Positions 37,593 through 46,704 of a stretch of 64,000 nt of DNA are shown piece by piece. The stretch is taken from NCBI RefSeq assembly GCF_002266425.1, contig NZ_NPMN01000001.1, forward strand, positions 186,001-250,000. The letters run 5' to 3'. This stretch comes from Tissierella sp. P1. Its GTDB lineage: Bacteria; Bacillota; Clostridia; Tissierellales; Tissierellaceae. The first letter of the stretch is position 1; each line of letters opens with the position of its first letter. Under the pieces are notes generated by a model. The model did no database searches. It saw nothing but the letters and a program-made list of their open reading frames with translations, and had not been told where the DNA came from. The translations under genes and the position numbers were made by a program.

Positions 37593-37997
37593 TTATTTTC
37601 TAATAGAAGGTAAAATAAGTTTACAAACATCTTTTATAAGAGATAGTTGTTCTTTAGAACTACCTTTTAGGACATTCAGCAATTCCTTTAATTCATCATC
37701 AATGGACTCTTTGTAAATATCATCAAAAGCCTCTGAAATACATATATTCTCCATATAATAGGTATACCCATATAGAAGATAATCTACTGATACATTTAAA
37801 ACATTGGATATGTTTACTAATGTATCGACACTCATTTTACGATCTCCTCTTTCAAGTTGACCGATATAAAATGACGACAATCCAGTTATTTCAGCAAATT
37901 TTTCCCTAGATAGTCCTAATTTTTCTCTTTCCAATCTAATTCTCAGTCCCACATCTTTATAATTTAACGTCTTTTTAGTTTCATCCATTTTTGCCAC
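37593..37997 (-). CDS. XRE family transcriptional regulator
   Basis: 134 aa. A helix-turn-helix of the Cro/CI type covers about residues 14-70 (LRLEREKLGLSREKFAEITG, FYIGQLERGDRKMSVDTLVNI). The C-terminal half is acidic and helical. It is divergent from the Spo0E-like gene at 38143 and flanked on the other side by another. Control of one or both is a reasonable inference, in the manner of SinR-type regulators. GGTGGCAAAA lies before the ATG. Confidence 0.88.
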   Translation of the reverse strand: MAKMDETKKTLNYKDVGLRIRLEREKLGLSREKFAEITGLSSFYIGQLERGDRKMSVDTLVNISNVLNVSVDYLLYGYTYYMENICISEAFDDIYKESIDDELKELLNVLKGSSKEQLSLIKDVCKLILPSIRK

Positions 37998-38062
37998 CTC
38001 AATAATACTGTATACATTTCTTCGATTTAACTAAATTGGCTAATAGCATATAAATATTATTG

Positions 38063-38111
38063 CCTATATGCACAAAAAACATTGTATTGCACATAGGTCT
38101 TATTATATAAT
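38063..38111. promoter_or_regulatory. Promoter with imperfect palindrome before the second Spo0E-like gene
   Basis: CCTATATGC (38063-38071) and GCACATAGG (38089-38097) are inverted with one mismatch. They overlap a possible promoter, TTGTAT (38082-38087), 18 bases, TATAAT (38106-38111). A candidate operator for the divergent XRE protein. Confidence 0.5.
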
Positions 38112-38142
38112 AAATATAATAAACTTTATCGGGGGGAAGGAA

Positions 38143-38352
38143 ATGAAGAATAGAATTGATGAATTAAGGGAACATTTACATCAGACGATGGAATCTAAAA
38201 ACTATGAAAAAATGCTAAAGGTAAGTCAAGAATTAGATGAACTAATTGTGCAATATTTTAAAGAAAAAAAATTGCATAGAAAAGGGCAAAGATTAATGAG
38301 TTATATTAATAGATATTATATTGATTTTTTTAAACAAAATAGGTATAATTAA
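38143..38352 (+). CDS. Spo0E-like aspartyl-phosphate phosphatase
   Basis: 69 aa from the ATG at 38143, preceded by GGGGGGAAGG. The family signature is SQELDELIVQYF. Its basic C-terminal tail (GQRLMSYINRYYIDFFKQ) extends beyond the usual two-helix unit. Predicted to dephosphorylate a response regulator such as Spo0A. Confidence 0.82.
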   Translation: MKNRIDELREHLHQTMESKNYEKMLKVSQELDELIVQYFKEKKLHRKGQRLMSYINRYYIDFFKQNRYN

Positions 38353-38414
38353 ATTAAAGGTCAAAGAAGGTCAAATGAATTTGACTATTTAATTATAAAA
38401 AGGGAGCAGATTTT

Positions 38415-39362
38415 ATGGAATATAAGGATTATTATAAAATACTGGGAGTAGAAAAAAACTCATCTCAGGATGAAATAAAAAAGGTATATAGAAAATTAGC
38501 TAAGAAATATCATCCAGACTTAAATCCAAACGATCCTAAAGCTCAAGAACGATTTAAGGAAATAAATGAAGCGTATGAAGTATTAGGTGATGAAGAAAAA
38601 AAGAAAAGATATGATACTTTTGGCTCTGGATATAACTTCACCAACGGACAGAATTTTGACCCATCTCAGTATGGGTTTGATAACTTTGGAAATGGCTATA
38701 GTTACACTTATACCACATCTGGAGGAGATTTTAGTGATTTCTTTAATATGTTCTTTGGAGGAGGAGGGAATCAAAGGACTAGTGGGAGAACAGGTGGCTT
38801 TGACTTAGGAAACTTATTTGGTGGAGGTAGAAAAAATACAAGAAAAGAAGTTCCATCCTATGAGTCAGAATTAAATATTACCTTAGAGGAAGGTTATCAT
38901 GGAGGGACTAAGAATATTACTATTAATATAGGTGGAGAAAATAAATCCATGTCAATAAATATCCCAAAAGGAATATTGCCCGGGAAAAAATTGAAGGTTA
39001 AAGGTGAAAAATGGGGAATAAAGGGAGATGTTTTATTTAAGATAAACCTTATAGAGGATGGAAAAAATAGACTTGATGGATTAGATATAGTATCAAAGTT
39101 GGATTTGTTTCCATGGCAGGCTGCTCTTGGAGATAAAGTAGTAGTGTCTACCCTAGATGGAAAAATTAAAGTGGATATTCCTAAATCCATTTCATCTGGC
39201 AAAAAAATTAGAATACCAAGAAAAGGGTATATAGATATGAAAGGAAATAAGGGAGATTTATATATAGAAATAAATATAATAAATCCACCAAGCCTTACAG
39301 AAGAGGAAATTAAACTGTATGAGAAATTAAAGGAAATATCAATCGAAGCAAAGAACAATTAA
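38415..39362 (+). CDS. DnaJ-like (CbpA-type) co-chaperone
   Basis: 315 aa. The J domain occupies residues 1-70, with the HPD motif at 33-35. A Gly/Phe/Asn-rich linker follows (about 75-145), then the two beta-sandwich client domains of DnaJ, without the zinc-finger domain. This is the CbpA or type II layout. It stimulates a DnaK ATPase. Its neighbour clpB encodes the disaggregase that works with DnaK/DnaJ, so the pairing makes functional sense. AAAGGGAGC precedes the ATG. Confidence 0.9.
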   Translation: MEYKDYYKILGVEKNSSQDEIKKVYRKLAKKYHPDLNPNDPKAQERFKEINEAYEVLGDEEKKKRYDTFGSGYNFTNGQNFDPSQYGFDNFGNGYSYTYTTSGGDFSDFFNMFFGGGGNQRTSGRTGGFDLGNLFGGGRKNTRKEVPSYESELNITLEEGYHGGTKNITINIGGENKSMSINIPKGILPGKKLKVKGEKWGIKGDVLFKINLIEDGKNRLDGLDIVSKLDLFPWQAALGDKVVVSTLDGKIKVDIPKSISSGKKIRIPRKGYIDMKGNKGDLYIEINIINPPSLTEEEIKLYEKLKEISIEAKNN

Positions 39363-39545
39363 CAAAGAACAGTTAACAAATAACAAATAACAATTAAAAC
39401 ATTAAAAGCTCAATATTTTTTAAAAAATTTAATTGATTCTGATGTTTTCTAATTGAGTAAGTGGTTTTGGCTATTAATCGTTAATTGACAATTGATTAAA
39501 CATTGTTAACTGTTAATTGTTAACTGATAATTGATAAAATTGGAG
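39363..39545. repeat. AT-rich dispersed repeat between the dnaJ-like gene and clpB
   Basis: The left arm consists of AACAAAGAACAGTTAACAAA and AACAATTAAAA units; the right arm has TTAATCGTTAATTGACAATTG and GTTAACTGTTAATTGTTAACT. The arms are roughly inverted. It is related to the element at 36441-36555. No reading frame and no clear promoter for clpB are seen in it. Confidence 0.6.
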
Positions 39546-39553
39546 GGAGAAAT

Positions 39554-42151
39554 ATGGATTTAAACAAATTCACGCAAAAATCTTTAGAAGCAGTGCAAAA
39601 TTCACAAAACATGGCCATAAAAAATGGAAATCCACAACTAGAAGAAATCCATATTCATTATGGCCTAGTGACACAAAATGATGGATTAATCCCAAAAGTC
39701 TTATCTTATATGGGAGAAAATCCAGAGTTAATTAGAATGGATGTAGAGAGAGAAATAGATAAACTACCAAAACAATCTGGCGGTGGAGGATCTATATACC
39801 CTAGTAGGATATATACCAAAGTTCTATTGAATTCTGAAGAAGAGGCCAAGAAATTTGGAGATGAATATGTAGGAGTCGAGCATATTTATATATCACTCCT
39901 TAAGGAAAAGGCAACAGCTTCAGAGCGAATATTTATTAAATATAATATCAACTTGCAAAGATTTTTGGAAGCTTTGAAAAAAATAAGAGGAAATCAAAAT
40001 ATTACCTCTGACAATCCAGAAGCTACCTATGAAGCATTGACTAGGTTTGGCAGAGATTTAGTAGAAGAAGCTAAAACTGGAAAAATTGATCCAGTTATAG
40101 GTAGAGATGGTGAAATACGAAATGTAATTAGGATATTATCTAGAAGAACTAAAAACAATCCAGTTTTAATAGGAGACCCGGGAGTAGGTAAGACAGCCAT
40201 AGTAGAGGGATTAGCCCAAAGGATAGTCAATGGAGATGTACCAGAAGGACTAAAAGATAAAACGATATTTGCTCTAGACATGGGAGCTTTAATAGCTGGT
40301 GCAAAATATAGGGGAGAATTTGAAGAAAGATTAAAAGCAGTGCTATCTGAAATAGAAAAATCAGATGGTCGAATAATAATGTTTATAGACGAGTTACACA
40401 ATATAGTAGGTGCTGGTAGAACTGATGGGGCAATGGATGCATCTAATCTTCTAAAGCCTATGTTAGCAAGGGGAGAGGTTCATACCATAGGGGCTACAAC
40501 CTTAGATGAATATAGGCAATATATCGAAAAAGATGCAGCATTAGAGAGAAGATTTCAAAAGGTATTAGTTACAGAGCCAACAGTGGAGGATACTATATCA
40601 ATACTTCGAGGACTTAAAGAAAAATATGAGATACATCATGGAATAAGGATATCTGACGGTGCTGTAATAGCAGCAGCAACTCTTTCTGATAGATATATAT
40701 CTGATAGGTTTTTGCCTGATAAGGCGATAGATTTGATGGATGAAGCTTCAGCTATGATAAGAACCGAGATAGATTCTATGCCTGTAGAGCTTGATGAAAC
40801 AAGAAGGCGAATACTTCAATTGGAGATAGAAAAATCAGCATTAAAGAAAGAAACTGATGAAGGATCTAAAATAAGACTAGAAAAGCTGGAAAAAGAATTA
40901 TCAAATTTCAAAGAAAATTATGATATTATGAAAGCTCAATGGGAAGATGAGAAAAAGAGCATATCGAAGGTCAAAGAAGCTAAAGAAGAAATAGATAGAG
41001 TAAAGAGACAAATAGAAGAGGCAGAGAGAAAATATGATTTAGAAAAACTATCTCAATTAAAATATGGAACTTTAGTAGAATTAGAGAAAAAATTACAAGA
41101 GGCAAATGAAAAGAATGAAAAAGATGAGAGGATGCTAAAGGAAGAGGTTACAGAAGAAGAAATAGCAGAAGTTGTGGCTAAATGGACTGGAATACCAGTG
41201 TCAAAATTAGTTGAGACAGAAAGAGAGAAGCTTCTGTCATTGGGTGAAATTCTTCATAAAAAAGTAATAGGTCAAGATGAAGCAGTGGAATCTGTAGTGG
41301 ATGCTGTAATTAGGGCAAGGGCTGGAATGAAACAGTTAAACAGGCCTATAGGTTCTTTCATATTTTTGGGCCCAACAGGAGTAGGAAAAACAGAGTTATC
41401 AAAGGCTCTAACTTCATCTTTATTTGATGATGAAAGAAATATGATAAGGATAGATATGTCTGAGTATATGGAAAAGCATTCTATATCAAGACTTATAGGA
41501 GCACCTCCGGGATATGTAGGTTATGATGAAGGAGGACAATTAACAGAAGCCGTAAGGAGAAAGCCTTATTCAGTGATTTTATTTGATGAAATAGAAAAGG
41601 CTCATCCAGATGTATTCAACATATTGCTTCAAGTATTAGATGATGGGAGATTAACTGACAACCAAGGTAGAACAGTTGATTTCAAAAATACGGTTATCAT
41701 AATGACTTCTAATATAGGTTCGTCATATCTACTTGAAGGTATAAGACCAGATGGAAGCATAGATGAATCGGCAAAAGATAAAGTAATGAATGAAATGAGA
41801 AGAATGTTTAGACCAGAATTTTTAAATCGTGTGGATGAAATCGTAATGTTCAAACCATTGCAAAGAGATGAGATATTTAAGATAATAGATCTTCAAATAG
41901 AAGAAATTAGCTCTCGCCTAGAAGATAGACAAATATCCGTAGAGCTAACAGATGAGGCAAAAGACCTTATCCTAAATAGAGCTTATTCTATCCAATATGG
42001 AGCAAGACCAGTTAAAAGATTCTTGCAAAAATATCTTGAAACAGAAATTGGCAGAATGATTATTAGAGGAGATTTGAAGGATAAGGATGATGTCATAGTT
42101 TCATGTGATGAGCAGGGCAATTTAAAAATAAGTTTAGAAACTATTAAGTAA
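39554..42151 (+). CDS. clpB: ATP-dependent disaggregase ClpB
   Basis: 865 aa, full length. N-domain about residues 1-145. First AAA+ domain with Walker A GDPGVGKTA, then FIDELHNIVGAGRTDGAMD. A coiled-coil middle domain (about 395-520, for example KLEKELSNFKENYD) separates ClpB from ClpA/ClpC. Second AAA+ domain with GPTGVGKTELSKAL and SNIGS. It rescues aggregated proteins with DnaK/DnaJ. GGAGGGAG precedes the ATG. Heat-shock operators (CIRCE, CtsR) were not seen in front of it. Confidence 0.95.
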   Translation: MDLNKFTQKSLEAVQNSQNMAIKNGNPQLEEIHIHYGLVTQNDGLIPKVLSYMGENPELIRMDVEREIDKLPKQSGGGGSIYPSRIYTKVLLNSEEEAKKFGDEYVGVEHIYISLLKEKATASERIFIKYNINLQRFLEALKKIRGNQNITSDNPEATYEALTRFGRDLVEEAKTGKIDPVIGRDGEIRNVIRILSRRTKNNPVLIGDPGVGKTAIVEGLAQRIVNGDVPEGLKDKTIFALDMGALIAGAKYRGEFEERLKAVLSEIEKSDGRIIMFIDELHNIVGAGRTDGAMDASNLLKPMLARGEVHTIGATTLDEYRQYIEKDAALERRFQKVLVTEPTVEDTISILRGLKEKYEIHHGIRISDGAVIAAATLSDRYISDRFLPDKAIDLMDEASAMIRTEIDSMPVELDETRRRILQLEIEKSALKKETDEGSKIRLEKLEKELSNFKENYDIMKAQWEDEKKSISKVKEAKEEIDRVKRQIEEAERKYDLEKLSQLKYGTLVELEKKLQEANEKNEKDERMLKEEVTEEEIAEVVAKWTGIPVSKLVETEREKLLSLGEILHKKVIGQDEAVESVVDAVIRARAGMKQLNRPIGSFIFLGPTGVGKTELSKALTSSLFDDERNMIRIDMSEYMEKHSISRLIGAPPGYVGYDEGGQLTEAVRRKPYSVILFDEIEKAHPDVFNILLQVLDDGRLTDNQGRTVDFKNTVIIMTSNIGSSYLLEGIRPDGSIDESAKDKVMNEMRRMFRPEFLNRVDEIVMFKPLQRDEIFKIIDLQIEEISSRLEDRQISVELTDEAKDLILNRAYSIQYGARPVKRFLQKYLETEIGRMIIRGDLKDKDDVIVSCDEQGNLKISLETIK

Positions 42152-42166
42152 ACTATGAACTATATT

Positions 42167-42214
42167 AACTTGGTACAATTATAAAATAGATTTTATAATT
42201 GTACCAAGTTTTTT
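42167..42214 (+). terminator. Terminator of clpB
   Basis: A perfect 21-bp stem (42167-42187 with 42190-42210) has a two-base loop and a TTTTTT tail. Confidence 0.85.
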
Positions 42215-42248
42215 AAATTCAAGGGTAAAAATTATTATAATTGTTTTT

Positions 42249-42275
42249 TCTATATTATTCTTATAAGATAAATGA
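42249..42275 (+). repeat. 27-bp leader element, copy 1 (before the acetyltransferase gene)
   Basis: This element matches 43533-43559 at 24 of 27 positions; core TATAAGATAAATGA. Similarity continues more weakly through CTTAGTATGG into the ribosome binding site. It probably contains the promoter of the acetyltransferase gene. Confidence 0.6.
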
Positions 42276-42323
42276 TAAAATTAGGTTATCTGCTTAGTAT
42301 GGCAATGGGATGGGGGGATAAAA

Positions 42324-43133
42324 GTGGAAAACATTAATAATATTATAGATAAAAAATATAAATATACTTCTTTAGAATATATAGACGAGGAGGATATAAA
42401 AGATGCTAAAGTAATATATCAAGATGAGACTAGCATTCTTTTATATAAGGAACTAGATGAAACAATACAATTGTTTTGGGCAGCAGATTCTAAAGAGGGA
42501 TTTATGACAGGATTAAATAATCTTGAAATATTAATAGAGGAGAATAAGATCTCTGGAAAAAAGGTACATATAAAATTTATTCCAGAGGAATTTATTAGTT
42601 TTTTAGAGAAAAAAGGCTTTAGAGTTATAGCAGAGTTTGTTGATTTCTGGAATAGAGATATACAGGTTATTTCTATAGATGAACATGATACTTCTAATAT
42701 ACGGAGGTTAAAAGAAGATGAATATAGTATAGCAGGTCAGGTGACTAGAAATTGTATAGGATATTCTAGAGGATTTACAGGTGAAGATGATGAATGGATT
42801 AAAGAATGGAATGAATCTAGCAATTCCTGTATTTTTGCAGCAGAAATGGAAGGAAAGATAGAAGGCATATGCTGTGTTAACTTATATGGATTTGAAAGTG
42901 ATAAGGGAATAGTGCTATGGATAAGGGAAGTAGCTGTAGACCCTCAATATCAAGGTAAGGGAATAGGTCGCTTATTGCTAACATATGCTATTAAATGGGG
43001 TAAACAAAATGGAGCAAAAAGAAGTTTTTTAGCCTGTGATGTAGAAAATCATAGAGGTATTAATCTATATGAAAGTTTAGGATATGTTAGAGCCGAAGGC
43101 AGAGGAGAAATTAGAATGGAAAAATTATTATAG
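42324..43133 (+). CDS. GNAT family N-acetyltransferase
   Basis: 269 aa, start GTG after GGATGGGGGG. The C-terminal half is a GNAT domain with the acetyl-CoA-binding motif A sequence VAVDPQYQGKGIGRLLLTYAI (QxxGxGxG/A type) and AKRSFLACDVENHRGINLYESLGY (motif B). The N-terminal half is a second, more degenerate GNAT-like fold (FIPEEFISFLEKKGFRVI). The acceptor substrate cannot be predicted. Confidence 0.85.
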   Translation: MENINNIIDKKYKYTSLEYIDEEDIKDAKVIYQDETSILLYKELDETIQLFWAADSKEGFMTGLNNLEILIEENKISGKKVHIKFIPEEFISFLEKKGFRVIAEFVDFWNRDIQVISIDEHDTSNIRRLKEDEYSIAGQVTRNCIGYSRGFTGEDDEWIKEWNESSNSCIFAAEMEGKIEGICCVNLYGFESDKGIVLWIREVAVDPQYQGKGIGRLLLTYAIKWGKQNGAKRSFLACDVENHRGINLYESLGYVRAEGRGEIRMEKLL

Positions 43134-43254
43134 AAGTCATTATTAAAATATATAAATGATATTAAAACAAATATATTAAGGGAGGTGGGTATTATGAAGA
43201 AATGTGTAAACCACATTTGTCGATCTAATACTTTTTTATGGGGGGTACAGATAT

Positions 43255-43524
43255 TTGAGTTACAAAAATGCAGCAGAATTATTACCACCTCATCTGTTAG
43301 AAGAGGTGCAAAAGCATATTGACGGAGGGCTGATATATATACCTAAAGCAAGCAGCAGGGTAAGCTGGGGTCAGTTGACAGGCTCCAAGGAAGCTATTGA
43401 AAAGAGGAATAAAGATATCATTAAATTATTTCAGAAGGGTATTTCTATTAGTAAGCTGTCAGAGAAGTATTATTTAAGTCAAGAGACGGTTAGAAAAATA
43501 GTATATGGTAAAAAACTATTATAA
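43255..43524 (+). CDS. CD3324 family (Mor-like) DNA-binding protein
   Basis: 89 aa, start TTG after GGGGGGT. The pattern YKNAAELLPPHLLEEVQKHIDGGLIYIPK and the helix-turn-helix segment ISKLSEKYYLSQETVRKIVYG fit the small CD3324-type proteins of clostridia, which resemble the Mor activator of phage Mu. Targets are unknown. It follows the acetyltransferase gene and precedes a duplicated leader element. Confidence 0.75.
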   Translation: MSYKNAAELLPPHLLEEVQKHIDGGLIYIPKASSRVSWGQLTGSKEAIEKRNKDIIKLFQKGISISKLSEKYYLSQETVRKIVYGKKLL

Positions 43525-43888
43525 TTATTCTCTCTATATCATTTTTATATGATAAATGAGAGAATATAATTAACCGGTTAGTATAGAAGAAGGGAGATGG
43601 TATTTTGAAAATAATAGAGGTGTTTTTAGTATAAACCCTTAAGTAAATGAGCTAGGTCATAACTGACCTAGCTTATTTTATGTATATAGGAAGATTCTTA
43701 CTTTTTTTAATCTTTTTAATATGAACTTGAGATAAGTGAATTCCAAAAAATGATTTCCTAATTCGCAAACGCCTAGATAAAGGCCTTTTTTCATTTTTCT
43801 TTTTTAATATTTTGTTATATAATATTGGCAAATTATGATTAAATTTTAACTATTTGTCACTATTACTATATGGAAGGTAGGTAAATAA
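43525..43888. other. Intergenic region with duplicated leader DNA and terminators
   Basis: 364 bases with no gene. 43533-43559 is copy 2 of the leader element at 42249-42275, followed by a ribosome-binding-like AAGGGAGATGG and a nine-codon frame starting TTG at about 43604 that ends at once, apparently the stump of a lost paralog. AGCTAGGTCA (43650-43659)/TGACCTAGCT (43664-43673) is a clear hairpin with TTATTTT after it. GCCT/AGGC (43771-43784) followed by T6 is a second, weaker one. Confidence 0.55.
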
Positions 43889-45916
43889 ATGAAGAAAATT
43901 ATAATGATTACTCCTGGGAAAGTAACTTCCATTAATTTGGCTATTCAGCTTGAAAATATTTTTGGTGAATATACTGAGGTTAAATCTTATTGTCTGGAAG
44001 ATGATTTAGATTTTGATCCTACAAATGCATTGGTTGTTCTTTCATCTCCTAATACTATGGATAAAAGAATACAAGATTTAATAGATAATGGTTTAGAATA
44101 TATTGTAGCGCAGAGGGTAATAAATCATCGGTATATATCAGAATTGTTAAACTTACCTAGAGGGACAGAAGTTTTATTAGTTAATGATAGACCAGAATCC
44201 AGCCATGAAGCAATGGTTCAATTACAAGCTCTAGGAGTGAATTATATAAAGTATTATCCTTATTATCCGGGCATAGCTTCCTATCCAGAGCTAGATATTT
44301 CTGTCACAGTTGGGGAACCTCATCTTGTTCCCTTTGGTGTAAAGAAAGTAATCAATATAGGAACTCGCCAGATTGATATAGTAACTGTAGTTGATATAGC
44401 TAATAGGTTGGGACTGATGAAAGCTTTAGGGGACAGGCTCTCTTCTCAATATGTAAACCATATAATAAATTTACTAAATAGAATAAATGATACAGCCAAA
44501 GATATGAGAATTATCAGTAGCAGATTAGAAACAGTTGCTAATTGCTTGGCAAAAGCTATTATATATATCAATAAATCTGGTGATGTTATAGTAAGTAATC
44601 AGGAAATGTGTAATATTTTAAAATGTTCCTATGATGATATTGTTGGAAAAAATATTAAAGATATATTACCTCAAATATTAAAAATAAATGGTCATGATGA
44701 AGTAGATATTATCAGAATTCATAATAAGGAACTCTTCGTTACATCAAATGTTATAGAAGGTAAGGGCAGTGAAGATGGAATTATATATACTTTTGAAAAA
44801 AGTGAAGAGATTGAAAAAAATGAGCATGAAATACGTAGAAGAACTTCAGAAAATGCTATTAGAACAAATTATTATACATTTGATGATATTTTTTATAAAA
44901 GCAGCAATATGAAGGATTTAATAGATAAGGTCAAGTCTTTTGCTCTTACAGATTCTACTATTTTGATACAAGGGGAAAGTGGCACAGGAAAAGAATTGTT
45001 TGCCCAGTCTATTCACTCAGCATCTCATAGAGCTTCGGGACCATTTGTACCAGTCAATTTTGCTTCGATGTCAACCAGTTTAATAGAGAGCGAGCTTTTT
45101 GGTTATGAAGAGGGGTCTTTTACAGGAGCAATGAAGGGTGGTAAAAGGGGACTTTTTGAAGAAGCCCATGGTGGAACTATTTTTCTTGATGAAATAGGAG
45201 ATGCTTCTTTAGATTTCCAATGCAGACTATTAAGAGTTATACAAGAAAGGCAAGTTAGGAGAGTTGGAGGGCTTAAGGAGATACCTATAAATGTTAGATT
45301 AATTGCTGCAACTAATAAGGATTTAGCATCTGAAGTTAGAAAAGGTAATTTTAGAGCAGATTTATATTATAGACTAAATGTTTTGCCAGTTAGAATGTTA
45401 AGTTTAAGAGAGAGAAAGCAAGATATATTAGTATTAGCAAATTTATTTTTGCAGAGATATAGTAGTGGAAAAATCAGTAATATAGAGCATGCATTAGAAA
45501 CAGATGCTATAAACTTATTACATGAATATGATTGGCCTGGTAATATCAGACAGCTAGAAAATGCTATGGAGTATATAGCCAATGTTTGGAGAAAAGATAG
45601 AAAATTAAGTATAAGAGAACTTCCAGAATACATTGCACATAGCTCTGATAAGTTAGAGGGTTCTATATTGATAGATATCTTAGGAAACAATACAATATGG
45701 ATTCTTAGAAAAATAATGAATTTTAATGGATTGGGGAGAAGATATTTAGCAGAGCTTGCTAAGGAAGAAGATATAGACTTAACAGAAGGAAAAATTAGAA
45801 GCTTGTTAAATAGTGCTGAAGTTCTTGGTTTAGTTGAAACTAATACTGGAAGGAAAGGTACGGTACTAACAGAAAAGGGCTACAAGCTAATGTCTTCAAT
45901 AAATAATATTAAATAA
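43889..45916 (+). CDS. Sigma-54-dependent transcriptional activator with atypical C-terminus
   Basis: 675 aa. The N-terminal region (about 1-190) looks like a PrpR-type sensor domain (ITPGKVTSINLAIQL, VVDIANRLGLMKALGDRLSS). A PAS domain follows (AIIYINKSGDVIVSNQEM). The AAA+ core has GESGTGKE, the sigma-54 loop as GSFTGA rather than GAFTGA, and FLDEIGDASLDFQCRLLRVIQ. The C-terminus lacks a Fis helix-turn-helix; instead YLAELAKEEDIDLTEGKIRS and VLTEKGYKLM suggest a winged helix. It probably activates the two sigma-54 promoters at 46039 and 46922. Confidence 0.88.
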   Translation: MKKIIMITPGKVTSINLAIQLENIFGEYTEVKSYCLEDDLDFDPTNALVVLSSPNTMDKRIQDLIDNGLEYIVAQRVINHRYISELLNLPRGTEVLLVNDRPESSHEAMVQLQALGVNYIKYYPYYPGIASYPELDISVTVGEPHLVPFGVKKVINIGTRQIDIVTVVDIANRLGLMKALGDRLSSQYVNHIINLLNRINDTAKDMRIISSRLETVANCLAKAIIYINKSGDVIVSNQEMCNILKCSYDDIVGKNIKDILPQILKINGHDEVDIIRIHNKELFVTSNVIEGKGSEDGIIYTFEKSEEIEKNEHEIRRRTSENAIRTNYYTFDDIFYKSSNMKDLIDKVKSFALTDSTILIQGESGTGKELFAQSIHSASHRASGPFVPVNFASMSTSLIESELFGYEEGSFTGAMKGGKRGLFEEAHGGTIFLDEIGDASLDFQCRLLRVIQERQVRRVGGLKEIPINVRLIAATNKDLASEVRKGNFRADLYYRLNVLPVRMLSLRERKQDILVLANLFLQRYSSGKISNIEHALETDAINLLHEYDWPGNIRQLENAMEYIANVWRKDRKLSIRELPEYIAHSSDKLEGSILIDILGNNTIWILRKIMNFNGLGRRYLAELAKEEDIDLTEGKIRSLLNSAEVLGLVETNTGRKGTVLTEKGYKLMSSINNIK

Positions 45917-45950
45917 GTGACCCATATATTCAGAGATAATAATAAATTTA

Positions 45951-45994
45951 AAGGGAAACAGGCTAGACAACGGGAAGGAATTTTACCCTAAAAT
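45951..45994. promoter_or_regulatory. Upstream activator element, copy 1
   Basis: A 44-bp segment that aligns without gaps to 46833-46876 with 33 identities; conserved blocks are GGGAAA, TAGA and TTACCCTAAAAT. It ends 45 bases before the GG of the sigma-54 promoter at 46039, almost the same spacing as copy 2. This suits an enhancer for the activator encoded just upstream. Confidence 0.65.
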
Positions 45995-46038
45995 AACTTA
46001 GGTGCTTGTCGATCCTTGAAAATTGACTGTTTATCTCA

Positions 46039-46054
46039 TGGCATATAGTTTGCA
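46039..46054 (+). promoter_or_regulatory. Sigma-54 promoter of the dipeptidase gene
   Basis: TGGCATATAGTTTGCA: GG (46040-46041) and GC (46052-46053) with ten bases between. It is nearly identical to the promoter at 46922. Confidence 0.88.
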
Positions 46055-46122
46055 TATACAGTTAATAGGTTTATTATATTAAGGTTATAAAATAATTCTC
46101 GGAATAATGGGGAGGAATAAGG

Positions 46123-46650
46123 ATGAATGATAGAGATAGTTTGGTTAGATTATTAGACCTAGATGATGAGTTTGTTATTGATTTAAAATATGCAACTAGT
46201 GATAATTTCACACAAAAAAAGATTTATAATAGCAGTGAGTGCTATATAAATAAAGATACAGCTAAATTGCTAATTAAAGCAAAAGAAATATTTAAACGTG
46301 ATGGATACAAAGTGAAGGTTTGGGATGTATATAGGCCTATAAGTGCACAAAGGTTAATGTATGAGATTATTCCAGATAATAATTTAGTTGCTACACCACC
46401 AGATATGAGCAAGCCAATAGATTTTGAATATAGTCATATGAATGGAATGAGTGTGGACATAACCTTATTGGACTTAGATGATAATGAAATTGAGATGCCT
46501 ACTGAGTTTGATGATTTCACTGAAATGGCAGGCTTAAAATGTGATAAAATACCACCAATGGCTAAAAAGAATGCAGAGTATTTAAGGGATGTAATGGAAA
46601 GCGTTGGATTTGAAGCTATGATTATGAATGGTGGCATTTTAATGATATAA
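46123..46650 (+). CDS. D-alanyl-D-alanine dipeptidase (VanX/DdpX-like), frameshifted near the C-terminus
   Basis: 175 aa as read, ending GGILMI. Family features are FVIDLKYATSDNFTQKKIY, VWDVYRPISAQRLM and the zinc site SHMNGMSVDITL. The last catalytic motif EWWHF is missing in this frame but is found at once in the next one: EWWHFNDITNDPTPYSD to a stop at 46689-46691. One more A at 46624 restores INEWWHFND and a protein of about 189 aa. VanX-type enzymes are zinc peptidases that cut D-Ala-D-Ala. Under sigma-54 control here, so a catabolic role is likelier than glycopeptide resistance. Confidence 0.85.
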   Translation: MNDRDSLVRLLDLDDEFVIDLKYATSDNFTQKKIYNSSECYINKDTAKLLIKAKEIFKRDGYKVKVWDVYRPISAQRLMYEIIPDNNLVATPPDMSKPIDFEYSHMNGMSVDITLLDLDDNEIEMPTEFDDFTEMAGLKCDKIPPMAKKNAEYLRDVMESVGFEAMIMNGGILMI

Positions 46651-46704
46651 CAAATGATCCTACGCCATATTCTGATATTCAATTTGAATAAAATAGATTC
46701 TGAG

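Noticed and set aside
43195-43310. Small frame starting ATG at 43198 (MKKCVNHIC) after GGGAGGTGG
   Set aside because: It has a good ribosome binding site, but the frame runs into the CD3324-type gene in another register and shows no family resemblance. It could be a leader peptide; support is too thin to list.
43825-43850. Possible sigma-54 promoter (TTGGCAAATTATGATT) before the second activator
   Set aside because: The GG is present but there is no GC ten bases later.
46123-46650. Vancomycin resistance function for the VanX-like gene
   Set aside because: There is no vanH, vanA/B ligase or vanRS nearby, and the gene is under a sigma-54 promoter next to catabolic genes.
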